DNA of 64,000 nt from Pelecanus crispus (GCF_030463565.1 NC_134644.1:155292191-155356190); one strand, 5' to 3'. Positions 1-14,052 are shown, numbered from the stretch's first letter. Notes: generated by a model from the sequence alone, not told the origin. Made by a program: numbers and translations.

Positions 1-2902
1 CTCTTCAGCTTGGAAAAGACATAAATGAGGGTGGATAGGACATATGTCTATAAAACAATGAACAATGTAAGTAGGAAATGGCTCTGCATTAGAAGTAGAC
101 AACATCAAATAAATGACTGAGTGATAGTTTTGATTAAAGAGAAAATGACTTTTTTTCATCCATTGCTAGTGATTCTGTGGAAGACACAGTTGTATGGTCA
201 GTGGTGGATGCCAAAAGGTTTACGTAGCTTCTAACTTGAGTAGCCAAATTTGTGGGAAAAGAAAATGAAAGAAATCCCTCAAGGGCTATTGAATACATAG
301 ATCCCTCTTCTGGAAAGGAGGTTGTTGAGCTGCAGACTGCTGTAGGCTGGAAGGGGAGGCTGGGGAATCATCACTATATGCTTGACCTGCCCTTGGACTC
401 TTCTCTTGGCCTCTCTTACTGGCTGTTGACAGAGTTTGGCCACCAGATCTTTTGTTTGACTCCCAACAGCTGTTCGTACACCACTGCACAGAGACCAGCA
501 GCACTGTTAGACCTGTCACTGTGGCCTCTATAAACGTCTTCAGCTGGAACACCTTAATTATAGTGTGAACCTACAGTGTTCTTAAGGTGAGCACAGTACT
601 TTTGCACAACAGATCATTACACTGATAGTGATATCCATGAAACTATATTGAAACAGATTTATGGGCAACTCGAAGACTATCAGTTGTTTGCCGAGGACTT
701 TAAGAATCTAAAATTTTTTGTTAATACTGGGTGTAATAGGCTTCTAGCCATTAAAACTGCCTCCAATTTATAGCTGAGTTAATGCTAAGTGTCATTTGTG
801 ACACCTAATTCAACAGGGTGTTTAAGTGATTACTAAATCATCATGCCAAGGTATTTTCTTTGGTGGTAGTCCTTAGTTAATTGCAAATAGAATGATACCA
901 TTTGTCAGTCAAGAAATAGAGTACCTTTTCTTCCCCTACATCCTGCACCTCCAGTAATCCTCTTAGTGATACTGACCGGCAATAAAAAAGTTTAGCAGTA
1001 GCAGCTGCTTTTCTAAAGGAATGAACTGCCAAAGGTGTGAATGACGAAGTGGCTCTGAGTTTCTTCTTACATTATTCCTGCCATCCATAAAGCAAAGATG
1101 CAAGAAAAAAAGCTCCCAATGTTCCAGTAATCCCAGACTGCATACATTTTTCTACTTCATTTGCCAGCAACTTAAAGACCCAGTATTTGCCTTGCTGACA
1201 ATAGCAGTCTTCAACTTGTGGGTGAAGGAGATCTGTGACGACTGAAAATCCAATCAACTTTAGAGTTATATGTTGGCAAACTGAGCTGAAATCAATCGAT
1301 GGGATCCAGCAAGGGCCAGTATGAAGCGGTTTGAAGGAGAAGAAATCATGAAATAGATAAGAATAGGTGAAAAGAGGGAAATTGGTTCAGTAGTAGTTTA
1401 ACACAGAGGTTGGGAGTGGGGGGATTATGGCTGAAGATAAATTGAACAGGGGTCAATGAAGAGTGAGACAACATCATAATAAATTGTTCTTACTGGAGGA
1501 GTAATGAAATGGCTCTGTTAGCTTCAGTGGGAATTGGATCAGGGTCTGTAAACTGCTGCAGGAAAATTTAAGTTAGCCTTTCGCATTCAGTTTTCATCAG
1601 GGTAAAAATGCTTTCAAAGGAAGATCCTAGAACTTCCAGTGTTGTGGACAATAATGCTCTATTTGAATTAGTCTTAGACTAATTGAATTAACACTACTGA
1701 AATGTAGGATATCCGTGGGTGAGTTTTGAAAAACACTTCAGTCTTACAGTTCTATTAAATCTGTGAACTTCCCTATTTTTCCTCAAATATCACAGCCAAA
1801 ACTCAACAGTGCATTTTAATACATAAAAAAGATGCTTGTCTTACAAATGGCGAAACTAAAATGCTAAAATCGTCATATCGAATGAATATTCAGTGGGTCC
1901 TGATCCTGGACCTGCAACCCTTGGAAAAAAAGTTGCCAATATGAGTACCCCCATTAAGGTTAGCAGTCCTTTAGTATTAGCTATATATCTACTGGCAAGG
2001 TCATGCCCGATAGTTTTGGCCTATGTCTGTAAATTTTAAAGTGTTGCTAAGTGTCTTCTCTGAGTAGTTACTCTAGGGGCAGATGGTATAGAAAAGAAAG
2101 TACTTTAACAGAGCTGATGGGTACAACAGCAGGCATGTTAAGTTAGATGAATAGTTAAAGCAGGAGAGATATCTTAAAGAATAATTTGTAGACACTGGAC
2201 ATAAATTGATTTTTTTTTCTCACATTTTAATATGATTGTAAAGCCAGGGCCAGAGAAAGACAGGCAGCAGAGTAATGTTTTATCACACTACCATGTTTGA
2301 AATGAGTTCCAGTTGACAAGCCAGTTTTGATTTTATCACTCTGCATGCCTAGTTCAACTACTGGAACATCTTTTAGTTCAACAATATCACATCCACCCAG
2401 CTATACATTCCAAATAAGCCTTGTTAACTCCATGTACACAATCTGACACAAAACCAGATGCACTTCTGTTAAAAAAAAGTCATGCTAGCAGACTTTAGAA
2501 CTGCAATGGTAGCTTACGATCTGAGACTATTTCCCTCAAAATCAATGGCAAAACTCCTGTCCCTTTCACTGAAAGCATAAGTTCTATGCCAGGAACTTAC
2601 AATATCAAGTATTTCTTTTTGTTTTGATGAAACTGTGTCCACAAATGTTCTTTGTTTAAGAAACAACACTTTGTATCATGAGAAGAACTTATACAAGGAC
2701 AGAATTTCAGTGGGAGAGAACTTCGGTGGTGTCATTGCTAACTGGAATATAACTAATAAAAATGAAAGGCCACCTCATATTTTCTGAACAAATAAGGCCC
2801 ACAAAACCACTCTGCTGTTTCTCCACTACCTCTCTTCACCTTTAGAGGTGGAGCCTGCATGTTTAAACAGTCTTACTCTAAAGAGGTGAGCAAAGTAGAT
2901 TA
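1..2902. other. Intergenic, no gene seen
   Basis: AT-rich sequence with only short frames lacking any recognisable protein character. The 2535-2580 stretch (AAAATCAATGGCAAAACTCC) resembles an ancient amniote repeat, with low certainty. Confidence 0.7.
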
Positions 2903-3054
2903 GATCATAGAATCATAGAATCGTTTAGGTTGGAAAAGACCTTTAAGATCATCCAGTCCAACCATTAACCTACACTACCAAGTCCACTCTAAACCAATCA
3001 AGGGTAGACTAGACTAAACCATGTCCCAAAGTGCCACATCTACCCATTTTTTGA
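2903..3054 (-). mobile_element. CR1 LINE, short 3' end copy (antisense)
   Basis: ATCATAGAATCATAGAATCG at the left end is the reverse complement of the CR1 octamer tail. The following roughly 130 bp match the 3' end of the antisense CR1 at 50554 almost base for base, with differences around the ACTACCAAGTCC stretch. The copy is severely 5'-truncated at TTTTTTGA. Confidence 0.93.
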
Positions 3055-3374
3055 TGCCAGGTAAATCAGGCAAAACAAATGGCAGTGTGGCAAAACCCAG
3101 CCATTGATTCTGTGAGGCATCCATGTCTTCTCAGAGGTGTGGAGCTGCATGAGCTTAGATCCACCTAATGTGAGGGTGAAGCTAGAAAGCAGATATAGAA
3201 AGACTTTGGATTAGATTTATTTATAGGTGCTATCTCAATAATAGACGTAGTGGACTGAATATCTACATGTTTGCAATAGGGGGACAGAGCAGAAAACGAC
3301 ACAAAATTTCTTATCTGGGATAAAAGAGACAGTGAACACTGCAAGTATATTGGGGGAGGGTTGGGCTTTTTTTT

Positions 3375-3384
3375 GGGGGGGGGG
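3375..3384. repeat. Homopolymer G10
   Basis: Ten G bases lie about 90 bp before the C19 run. The two runs are on the same strand and could pair with each other. Confidence 0.9.
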
Positions 3385-3472
3385 ATTTGGAAGTCAAGAA
3401 CAAATACAGACTTCTTCTTTTCATTCATTTCTTTGGATTTCTTCTTCCAACTGCTCCCTCCCTCCCCCACTT

Positions 3473-3491
3473 CCCCCCCCCCCCCCCCCCC
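3473..3491. repeat. Homopolymer C19 in a CT-rich tract
   Basis: Nineteen C bases are flanked by CCCTCCCTCCCCCAC, a polypyrimidine tract. It gives rise to spurious Gly-rich and Pro-rich open frames on both strands. Confidence 0.9.
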
Positions 3492-5574
3492 TCCCGGTTC
3501 CAAACACAAAAGGAATTAGACATTATTGCACAACTGAATGAAAGACAAAGAGAAAAGGGAAAAAAAACCCTCCACGACAGTCACTAAAAATTGGCAATTT
3601 GGTGTAGAAACAAGGACTCAAGAAATCAGATGCTTTGTAAACCCATGGGGCTTTCAAACTGTACTCAAACTCCTGCGGCAGCAGGTAACCCAGCATCATT
3701 TGGCATTCCAGCTGATTCTAGGAGGTGGAAGCAGAGAGGTGTATGAATGTGAAAAGTACAGCTTTTTTTTAACCTCAAAAGATTTCCTTAGTTCTGAATT
3801 ATGGTTCAGGTCAGTTTGTAAGTTATATGAGCCAGTTTGCTGATCCCTAGATATGAGACTCAAGGGAGATAAAGCCAGACTCCAAAACAATCATTCAAAA
3901 ATCCAGTCAAAGAAGGATGAATATGATACTTTGGGGGATGGTGGCCTGTGGAGGGAAGAAAAAGAATTTTAAATGGGAAATTACTCAGAATATCATAAAA
4001 ATGAGCAGGGAAAAAAGAAAAAAGGAGAACTCTTTGCATTATGGGAAAATATTTTCATCTGCAAAACTTTGGGAAATAAGAAGGTATCTGTCTTCCCAGC
4101 TTATACTTTCCCCTGAATTTGAGGTGGGTCCACCAGAGTGTGCGACTTCTCAATGTGTGTGCTTCCTGCTCGTCCCAAAGATCCTCACTGCACTCATTGG
4201 TAACAGCATCACCGAAGATCTGTGTTAAAGGTCTGCTTCAGGAGATTCAAGACCATGCATGGCTTTGGTGAAAAAAGAAGCATATTTTGGTAGTAAAACA
4301 GGCAGGGTCACTGAAGCTATCTGCAAGACTGCACCAAATAAACCTACAGATTTCCTTCATGACCTCAAAGCCTGAAGTTCAGGAGTTTAGGGGTTAAAAA
4401 ATATACATACTTTTTTTTTATGTTTATTTTGGCCAAACAACAGCTGCGTGTAGATTAAAGTGGCCATTCATGTGTTTGGCTGGTCATCTGCATGTGTAGT
4501 TAGTGAAATTAAGAATTGTTTTCAGCAATATGCCTGCACCGTGCATGCATATTTCTGCACTGAAAACATCTGAAAATTGGGCCTACAACCTCTTTGCCAA
4601 TGTTCCCATCAGGAAGTGTGGGGAAATTGTTCCTTCAATAAGCACCCAGGGATATTGTGAGGCTAAATGAGTTCTTTTGGAAAGCACGCTAAAATCCTTG
4701 GAAGGAGAGTACAATGTAAGTGCGAAGTATTTTTTTATGTAGGCTGAGTCACATCCCCCTATCCTATGTGTGCAGCTGAAATAGCTGTTTAGTATTAGTC
4801 TTAATTAGGAAAAGCCTGCAAAGTGTTCTCTGTGCTCTATGGTATGATCATCACTGATGTAACAACACTGGTGCTTGAGGTCCTGTGTGCTGAGTACTTT
4901 CTTGTGAAAAAAAACTCAAAAATGGGAACAGAACAGGGACACAGGTGAACCCCATATTTACCAAGGTATTCACCTGCTGTAGATGCCTTGAGCCTGCCAA
5001 TTATGTAGGTTTTTTCACAGGAAAGAGGGATATGAAATTTGTTTGTTCAAATTGATGATATATTATAAAAAGGTGCTGATTATGAAAACATTTGATGTAG
5101 GACAGAAGACTAAAATGAGCAGCCGGATAACTGCTCCCTATCACTCCTGAAGCACGCTATAACTGCCACAGCAACAGCATCACACAAACTTCAGCTCCTT
5201 GCGCTTTATCCTTCGACTGGCATAGGAAATTAGCTGCGCTTTAGCGGGCTCCAGCGTGTCAGGTTGATTGTCGCTTTGAACTGAAACTGAAAGAAAGAAT
5301 AGGATTTTGAGCTATAAAGGGGAGAGGTGAATTGGGGAGTCAACTTCCGTTGAACTCTGGCTGAGATTTTCAGACATAGATGTGTATATTTAGATAACTA
5401 GATCCATCCCTATAAGCCTAATTTTTAAAAATGCTGTATCTATTGCCACATCTATGGAAGTTAATATTTACTTAGCCTACATGTTGTTACCATGAGCAAA
5501 ACAGTGTCATAAAGACCCTACAGGCTTCTTACCTACCTAAAAGTACCATAAACACATTTGACATGGTATGCTTT

Positions 5575-5595
5575 AAAAAAAAAAAAAAAAAAAAA
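5575..5595. repeat. Homopolymer A21
   Basis: Twenty-one A bases are followed by A/C-rich sequence. No retrotransposon body is recognised upstream, so it is not clearly a poly(A) tail. Confidence 0.9.
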
Positions 5596-6984
5596 CCCAA
5601 AAAACCAACAAAACCACCCATCTAGAAGCCAAACCTTCTGTCCGGGACTCCATTTGGCCGCAGTACAGCAACAGCAGCTCCTGACCTGCCAGGCTGATTC
5701 CAGATTTCAAGCGGTCTAGTGAATTGTGACAGACTGGCGTCAGTCTTGTATTCCTATCTTATGAAACATTTTCAATGGAATATTTTAATTAAGATCAGCT
5801 TTGCACACTGGCATTGGAAAACTCATAACCTTCCCACAATCAAATATAAACTGGAGAAAGCAGTAAGCAGTTGACTACAGAGCTGTTGTTAAGCTTTGAA
5901 CCAAGGTGGGAACGTGCTCCAGTTTGTCAGGCAGTGTCTAGCTGCCTGCTAGGAGTCCCTGCCCCTCAGGTTCAGCTTTGACTCCTCTGTAAGAAAATGG
6001 TAATGTATAAAAACTGCCCATGTATCTGTTCCACAAATACACAACTCACTCCTTGGATTCAGATGGATTTTCTGACATTTAACAAGTAAATTCATAATGG
6101 AGTAGGGACTTAAAATTAATTAAAACCAGGGCTGTTTAAGAAATTCAGTGTCTGCATTGATTTGTTATTATTATTTCCCCTGTGGATTTCAGTCACTGAG
6201 TACTATTTCCAGCTTGCCGTGTCGGCAGCGTTCACGGGATCCGTGTGCAGGCTGTCTGAGGAAATCAGGTTGTTTTTAAACAAAGATGCAGACTGTGGTC
6301 ACTTAATTTTTTAAACTTACAAATTTCAGGGTAGTTAAAGTTCCTTTTAAATGGAGCAGTTGTCTCGGTAGATGTAGTGGCCAATCACCACTTCTGTTAA
6401 TTTGCATATAATGAGTCTATTGTTTGTAAGGGATTAGTATCCAGAGACTGCTGGCTCATCAGGTTGCTTTCTGACAGATTACTTGGACCTGTCATGACTC
6501 TTTAAGTATCCCTGCTAAGAGGCAGAGTGAATTACCCTCTGCTGAGATCCGTGCTGCTGTGGCTAGGCTGTGGTTCATTTAAATCGAGTTCAGCTATTAC
6601 CACACAGCACTGCAGCATACGCTGCAGACAAAGAAACGTGGGGTTTCTTGCAGCTTGGGCAGCAGGGCTTGAAGGTTCATCAAGAGTTGTTGGCTTGACT
6701 CTGCTTTGCACAGCGGGCAGATCTTTAAGGGCTGTTCATGGTCATAGCCCTGATGGCTTTGGTAGCCCTAAGTGAAGACAGCATCCTTGGTTGTCCTTCT
6801 CTTAGTGGCAGGTCACTGCAGGGACTCACTCCCTTGAAGGAACAGCTAAGTGTCTTCAGCATAGCAAGGAGATGACCGAGGCAGGTGGTGGAGAGCTATA
6901 AAGTGGGGTGGAATGGAGTAGGTGGATACATTTTGTCACCTTTCCTGGTGCAATAATTGAGGGTATCAAATGAAGCTAGTGTGT

Positions 6985-7145
6985 GATGGGTTCAGACAGA
7001 TGAAGGGAGGCAGCTCATTGCTCAACATGTGAGGGAGCTGTAGGACTCCTCGCCACAGGAGACGGTAGGAATGTGGTTCCCATGAGTTCAAGGAGAAGCT
7101 GGATCCATTATTGAAGTAAAAAATTGCTGAAGCTATGAAGACAGT
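6985..7145 (+). mobile_element. Probable ancient CR1/L3-like LINE remnant
   Basis: The stretch GGAGCTGTAGGACTCCTCGCCACAGGAG (about 7026-7053), followed by GTTCAAGGAGAAGCTGGATC, resembles the ORF2 end of old amniote CR1/L3 elements (GTGGAACTCCTTGCCACAGGAG ... TTCAA.AG.G.TTGGAC). It is short and heavily diverged and was judged by eye. Confidence 0.4.
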
Positions 7146-10100
7146 GCCTCTTCCTCAGAAAGTTCCCAAGCTATAAGGTGCTGGAGGCTATGAAAGTGCT
7201 TGGGCGTGTAACACTAGATCCTTGTGCTACTCCTATGCTTTTCCCCAGAAATGTGCCAAATCTCCATCTGCAACTGAGGGAGACAAGGCACTGGGTTAAA
7301 CTCTCCATCCACTCAGAATGATTATTCCCTCATTTGCCACGGATGTGCCCCTTGCTCCTACCCACTTTCAAGCCACATGCTAGTTTTATTTTCACAAGCC
7401 TCTTAGTTAATTCAGGTATGCATACTTGGTTTCCACACTGCAAATTAAAAGAGAGATTTACCAAGGTACATTGGTCACTGCATAATACCAGTGTGGCAGA
7501 GCTGCTGCCATTTGAGTCATGTTGACTGATGCTTTGTGGATACTCTTCTGTACTGACAGATCTACTCCTTGAAGTCAAAATTTTGAAAGGAATTTAAGAC
7601 TAAGTTACCAACACAACTACGCTGTTGGTACTGGCTTGGGGCTTCTCATACAGAGAACATATATGCAGTTTTAATTATTTAAAAACATGTAAGAGATGCC
7701 AGGAAACAAAGCTACATTAATCTGGAGTTATTGCTGAAATAATATAGTAATTTGAGGAGTAAAAAAATATTACAGGAATGTTGCTATTATCTCAGAACCA
7801 AGCCTTATGAATCCAGGACATGCAAAGTTAAGGTTACACAAAGTAAGTTTATACTTAAAAAATAAATCTAGGCATATGAAGATGTGGGAATACACATTTA
7901 GGACAACTGAATGGTCATAACAATCTTACCAAAACAAACCTGTAGCCACAACATGAAGAGAAAAAATATGATGACAGTGTGTCTGTAAAAGTCAGTTTAA
8001 ACTAATTTGCGCCTATGCACATTTCTGATGGCAGGGAAGGCCAAGGGACTAGAAAGTTATATAGCATTTCAGTTAGAGGTAGGGTGGAACTTGCTTTCAT
8101 CTCCTTAACTTGGGGATTGAAAGTCTGAGGTGTCAGTGGCACAGGCTTCACCTGTTAAGCACACACTGAAAGTCCCAGGATCCTGTAGAGGGTCACACGT
8201 GCACATGCTGTTTTAGCTTCACTGCTCTTGTGATCTAGCCTGAGGGTTTAAAGCCAATTTGGGTATGTCTACACAGACTACAGTAGTTACCTAACTCTGC
8301 ATGGACTGATTCACCCACTCAGATTCCACTACTGGGACACAGCCACTTCTCAGGGGGCAGCAACAGGACGCTGTTGTGCAGAGCCGGGGCGGGTTGGCTG
8401 GCACAAGGACAGGTAGGAAGCACTGCGATTATACCACAAGTGCTGTCAATGAGGTATATGGGTTTTTTATAAAGTTATTTTTAATAGAAATTTGCTTATG
8501 TAGGGAAGAGGGGGTTTTACTACAGGTTCCAAAGACTGACATATTCTCTTTGCACTTGTTCACAGCCTGACTATCTCTCCCTGTGGAGGGTTGAGTTCAA
8601 AGTTGTGACATCCTGAGACCGTGGATTTGAAATTGTTAACATTTCATGGTAAGAAACATCCTTAGAAGGGTATTTTTAAAAATGAAAGCTTTCAAAGCAG
8701 ACAGTAGCCTAGATGGATGAAGAATCCTATCAGTCTTCTAAGAGAAAAATATGCTATATTATTAGGATCATGATAATATTATGCACACATTATTAGTGAG
8801 AGCTTAATCCGGATTTCCAGTACCTCAAGTAATAATTCTGAAGCAGGGAGCACACTGTGAACTTTTTGGTGAAAATATTTCCCTAAATGGGAATGTTTTG
8901 ATCCAGCTCATCTGCTGGCACGGCCTCTGAGCATCCAACTTCTCCAGTCCTAAATACCAAGCCATGCTCTCAGAGGCATCACACCGATGAGACAACAAGA
9001 GAGGCCTAGTGCCAATTCTTTAACCTGCCCTCCCTCCTACACCCCTCACATTGCTGGTTGTCCACCCATCTGCAAATATTTTTTCTTAAGCAAGGGATTT
9101 CTGAGTCTGTATTTCAGCTTCGGGTGCCTGAGCCGTTCAGGCTGTGTAGCTTCTTATTCACAAATGAATAAATGCTGCTCCCTGCTGGAAACTCTCGGTA
9201 CGTTGCAGTCTGCTGACGTTTTCCTTATGAAAAGGTGGTGATGGAAAGTGCAAATATTTATTAAAAAAATCAGGCAAGTGCAGTCCCCCAGGGAGCAAAG
9301 TCTCCATGGATCAACATTAATGCAGTGATGCCGGATCTTGTCCTGCCCCTCCTGGTCTGCAGGGCTGCTCTTTTGCACCGCTGGAAACATAACCACAAGT
9401 GCTGGGACAGCCTCCCTACCAAGGACTTGGCAGCACAAGAGAGAAATTAGAGAAGCTGTACAGAGACCACCTGTAGCTGTTCTTCTACCTCAGCTAAAAT
9501 CCAACAGGTCTACATGCATACAAACACAGAGCTGTTCCTATTGACTTGCTGCATAAAGCCATGTTAGCTAGCGAACGAATGAACTCTTCACTGCCTATCT
9601 TATATCAAGCATGTAAGTGCAGAGAAGCAGGCAAAGAGGAAGTGTTTCTTCTGTGAGTGATGAACATTGCCAACAATTATGAACTTGGACCCTAGTTATG
9701 ACATTTGAAGCGTGTCCTTTGATGTCTGAAGGCCATGTGGTAGATCTCACCAGGAGGACACCAGGCCATAAGAGGTGAGATAGCTTGACAAGCTGTCATG
9801 GAAACCCATTTTATGTGGGTTAATTTAAACAGAAAATACATTCAAATGCTGTCCTGGATTAGGCCAAATCCTGTACATCTGTTCCAACCCACTTGACAAG
9901 GCTTCACATGTGATGGGAGCAGCACCCTTTAGGCGCTCATGGGAAGATACAGTGTACTAAGATACTTTCACAAAGTGCAGAGAGAGTCTTATTAAAATGA
10001 GTCTAGGTGCCCTCAGATCTGGGGGATATTACATCCCAGCACTCCCTGTACTCCTGTCTCATCTCCCCTTGGGCTGTTTCTCTGCACAAAAGAAGGGCTG

Positions 10101-12756
10101 TGGTGCCAGTGTGCTTAGATATGTCTATACCTGTGAAGAACTGAAAAGACTGGGAGAACTCTTCTTGGGCAGATTATGTGAATTATGTGTTTCAAGGAAT
10201 AAAAGGCACATCAGAGTATGAAAACATGCTTGCCATTTTCTAGCAGTAGGTGATAGTGGACCAATCAGGGTATGAAAATATGCTTGCCATTTTCTAGCAG
10301 TAGGTGATAGTGGACCAACTTCAGTCTAGCTTTCATGTCTTTCAACTTCCCTTCCATACCTCACTTTGGTTTAACATTCATGTTTTTTCAGCCCTCACCT
10401 CTAGCAATCATTGCCTCAATCTTTGCCTCTACTCCTTCCTCAGTTGTGGTTTCTGAATTATTGAGACATCTTTTTTTGCACCCACTACATACAATGATTC
10501 CTTTATAAATACTGTATTTACTAAGGCCTTAAGCCAGTACTTGGTGACGTTGGTGGGATTCATTCCACTGACTTCAGAGGACTTTGGAACACACTTTCTC
10601 TGTGAATTACAATACTAGTTTCATTTCTTAACCCTTTTCCTAAGTGATGGAATATCAGTGTGGAAGCCAATATGTTCCCAACCGCGAGCCTCGTCTGGTC
10701 AGTTCCCGCAACAAAACCTGGAGAAGATGTACCACGTTGAAGGGAAGGCAGCCAAGGTAATATGGAAGAAAGCTGAGGTTCTGTTTTTCCAGTTTTGCGG
10801 GAAGCGGATGGTAATTGTGGTAATTGTTGTTAGTCTCAGGCCAGAGTTATAGTTCCCAAGTTGGGTCTCAGTCCCTGGTTCCTCTGAGGTCAGGTTGGAA
10901 AGGATGAATCAGAGGTGAGATCCAATGATGCATTAAGAGCTTTCCCAGCAAAAACAGAATTAGAGGAACAAGCAAAACCAAACCCCCTCTGTTAATGTTC
11001 TTTCCTGAAGTCCAAGAAAAACCAAGGACTTCACATGAATGCATCAGGCTCCCAACTGATCTGCAACTTGAAACAGAAAATAAAGAGAAGTAGGTGCATC
11101 ACCATGATATTGTACACTGAAACTGCAAAGTACTGGGCCTGAGCATGTTGCTTTTCTTTCTCTCTTTCACCGTCTATCTCTTGGTTCTCTCTGAAACTTA
11201 GCTTTACCCCTGTGCAACCACTTCTGTGGACATTCACGTCTTCTGTGCCCTCTTCACTAGGGTCCCATTACCTGTGGGTGCTGTTTGTAGTTGTCTCTCC
11301 TGCTCATGCAAGTTGTATGATTTCTCTTAACCATTGCCCAGTCAATCGTGCTCTATCTAAGCTCTTTTCCCCTGCTATGGCATTCATCTTCTCATTCCCT
11401 GTGTAACTTCTGGTAACTTCTTTTCCAAGTGTGACCAGAAATCCTCCAGATAGTGGTGTGAACCATATCCACAGACGTTTATGGATTGTATTAGGCAGGC
11501 TCTACATGCAACTTTAGCACTAACTTCCCATTGGAGGGAGCAATGTCTACAGAATACATAAGATTTCTGCATCTGGAAAGCAATTGCATTATGTGTTTAA
11601 TGTCTCTGTCTGCTTTTATTTGGGGTTTTGTCTTTAGTGTAATGCCCCTCAGTGTGGCATCTGAGTAATTTTGTCTTCTTTCTTCTTAATGTACAGCAGC
11701 ATCTTTTTTAGCTAAATGCTTATTATTGGTGGGAAGGTAGAAAGTAATTACTGACTTACTCAAATAGAAATGAGAACAGACTATAGACAAGAAGGGCTGG
11801 GTATTTTCTGCTTTTTTTTTTCACTTGCCATTTAATTAAATTTTTTACAGAAGAATAATTACATATTTAATAAATTTTACAAGATACAATGACAAGTAAA
11901 ATGTTAAAACCTCATTGTTAAATAAAATTACCCCCAAAGATCTATATGTTTGATAGATAGTTATAAAAGTTACATCAATGCCACTCAGCCTGAACTGTTT
12001 CCTGTTTCATTTGTGGTAATTAAAACACAGCAAAATGAAAAACATACAAAGAAAGTACAAGAACAGCCAAGAAATGGGTGTTTTTTGAAAAGCAGTGGGA
12101 TGGCATGGGAATTGTGAGGGTCCAGAACTGATGTTCACAGTAGGGAGGAGAGAGCTCACAAGCTTCAGTCAGTATTTAATGTTCAAGAAAAAAAAGATTA
12201 GAGGTGGTGGTATAGGACAGAATGCTCTGAAGCACTACGATGAGACATTTTTATTGAGGTAAGGTTTCTGCTTCTGTTTTTTAGTAGGATTTGAGACAAT
12301 GGGATGACATGGCTGTGCTGACAGCTGTATAAATGTGTTTGGTATGTTTTGGGTTCCACCAGTGAACAGCTAGGCCCCATCATTCAACTTCAGAAATTAT
12401 TTGTAAGTGATATTTTATTAAGTCTGCATTTTTCTGTTCCAAATTAGAAGTTAAGCCTCTCAGTAGAGATGGGAGATGGTGTCCCTTAGAGAGGGCAAGA
12501 TAATACTGATCACTTTTCTGACACTCCTTTCCATTGTGAGATGCAGCAGCTCCTGCCAAGCTCAGGAGAGGAGGTGTGAGCCATACATCTTGCAGCTGCT
12601 TCTAGTAAATGCTTTGGCTCCTAGATCTAGGGAACTGGTCTGTGGAAAAGATGGGGACCTAGTCGCTGTCTGCAGCTACCTAGTGGCATTGTTAGAGAGG
12701 AGGCAGACAAAGGGACAAAGGTAGCTGTCACACCTTGCAACACAGGAAATTCTGTT
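7146..12756. other. Intergenic, no gene seen
   Basis: Unique-looking DNA apart from the 54-bp tandem duplication at 10.2 kb. Frames of 60-94 codons overlap on both strands and look like chance. Confidence 0.65.
10211..10318. repeat. 54-bp tandem duplication, two copies
   Basis: Copy 1 is 10211-10264 and copy 2 is 10265-10318. By eye there are two mismatches (AGAG/AGGG and AACATG/AATATG). The high identity implies a recent duplication or a young variable-number repeat. It does not lie in a gene. Confidence 0.93.
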
Positions 12757-12985
12757 TATAGATAAGGAAAAAAATTCTTCATACATGGTCCAGTGGTCAA
12801 ACACTGGAACCAGCTGCCCGGAGCTGCATTATGGAATGCCCATCTTCAAAATTCATCTGGGCATGATCCTGAGCAGCCTAAACTAACTTTGAAGTGAGCC
12901 CTTCTTTCAGGAAGATCTTGGCTGAAATAACCTCAAGAGGGCCCTGCTAACACAAATCATTCTGTAATTCTATAATTCTGTCATA
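12757..12985 (+). mobile_element. Short CR1 LINE 3' end fragment, diverged
   Basis: The sequence follows the CR1 3' end in order: TTCTTCATACATGGTCCAGTGGTCAAACA (positions about 12775-12803), CACTGGAACCAGCTGCCCGG, then a 3' UTR ending in TTCTGTAATTCTATAATTCTG, a decayed octamer tail. It has no coding potential. Confidence 0.85.
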
Positions 12986-13639
12986 TATCCTATATAACCA
13001 AGGCATCCACTCTGGAATACCTTTACCTGATCTATCAGTTACAGGTAAAAGTAAGGAGGAAAGAGATCAAATTAAAATGGAAGATGAAGGAAACAACACA
13101 GACATGACTTGGGTTCTGAAATGTTCTTCATGGACTTCTCAGAACAGAAGAAACTGGGAATTGACTTCAGTATAAAACATTCTACAGCAGTGCAAATACT
13201 GACCACAATAATCACGAATTATGACAAAGGATGACTTCAAACATTGAGCTGTTTACTATCACAGTAACATTGGTGGAGGGACAGAAGAAAGACATTGGGT
13301 TCCTGAAATGAAACATGGCTCAGAGGAAATACATCCAAAAGAAAAACCCAAGCTAAGGATCATAAATTCTTTTGTGATATCTATGCATACGATTCAAACA
13401 GAAGATACTGCCTGCATATGTTGATGATAGTAGTTGATGCAAGTATTTATTCTGAATTATTTCTGGAGATAAGACTAACAATAGTAAGATGAGGATAAGG
13501 CTTGGATAATAGGAAAGACCAGGAAATCCTCCCTAACCGGAGGTTTGTGAGGCAACTGAGCATATCACTAAAAATGGACTGGGCATGACACCAGCAAAAG
13601 TACTGAAGAGATTCATCCTATGTTTTTGAGGAGGTATAG
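12986..13639. other. Intergenic between two CR1 elements
   Basis: AT-rich, with nothing recognised. The last part may be decayed CR1 ORF1, but I cannot support similarity left of about 13640. Confidence 0.5.
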
Positions 13640-14052
13640 TGGATGAACTGTTTGATCTATTATTAGAGGAAAAAGTGAATTGTAGTCCCTCAGACTACTA
13701 CCCCTTACTGCTCTTCCACATGGGTGGTGATGAAGTTGCAGTACACAGCCCAAGGGTGATTAAAAGAGACTTCAGGGCCTTGGGATGCTTAGTGAGGGAA
13801 TCGGGGGCACAGATCATCTTTTCCTCCCTCCTTCCAGTTGTGGGAGGTGACATTGGTAGGAACAGGCGGATCCAATCTCTTAACACATGGCTCCGAGGCT
13901 GGTGCCACCATCACAACTTTGGGTTCTTCGACAATAGGACGGCCTACATGGCACCAGGCTTGCTGGCGACAAATGGGAGCCACCTTTCTCAAAGGGGAAA
14001 GAGGGTCTTTGCACAGGAGCTTGTGGGGCTCATTGACAGGGCTTTAAACTAG
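13640..14052 (+). pseudogene. CR1 ORF1 remnant: SGNH esterase-like domain, 5'-truncated
   Basis: The open frame has about 137 residues. From about residue 20 it resembles the C-terminal SGNH-hydrolase/esterase domain known from CR1 ORF1p. The block YYPLLLFHMGGDEVA corresponds to the block that normally reads H.GTND. The end NGSHLSQRGKRVFAQEL carries the catalytic His block, usually D.xHLS. The His is present but the Asp two positions before it reads Asn, and the GTND block is altered. The nucleophile-serine (GDS) block is missing because of 5' truncation. The family role is in retrotransposon RNP function; the precise role of the esterase is unsettled. Confidence 0.8.

Larger units (their letters stand above)
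3055..6984. other. Intergenic, no gene seen
   Basis: AT-rich. Only homopolymer runs (G10, C19, A21) stand out. Open frames near 3.3-4.2 kb are driven by low-complexity sequence. Confidence 0.7.
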
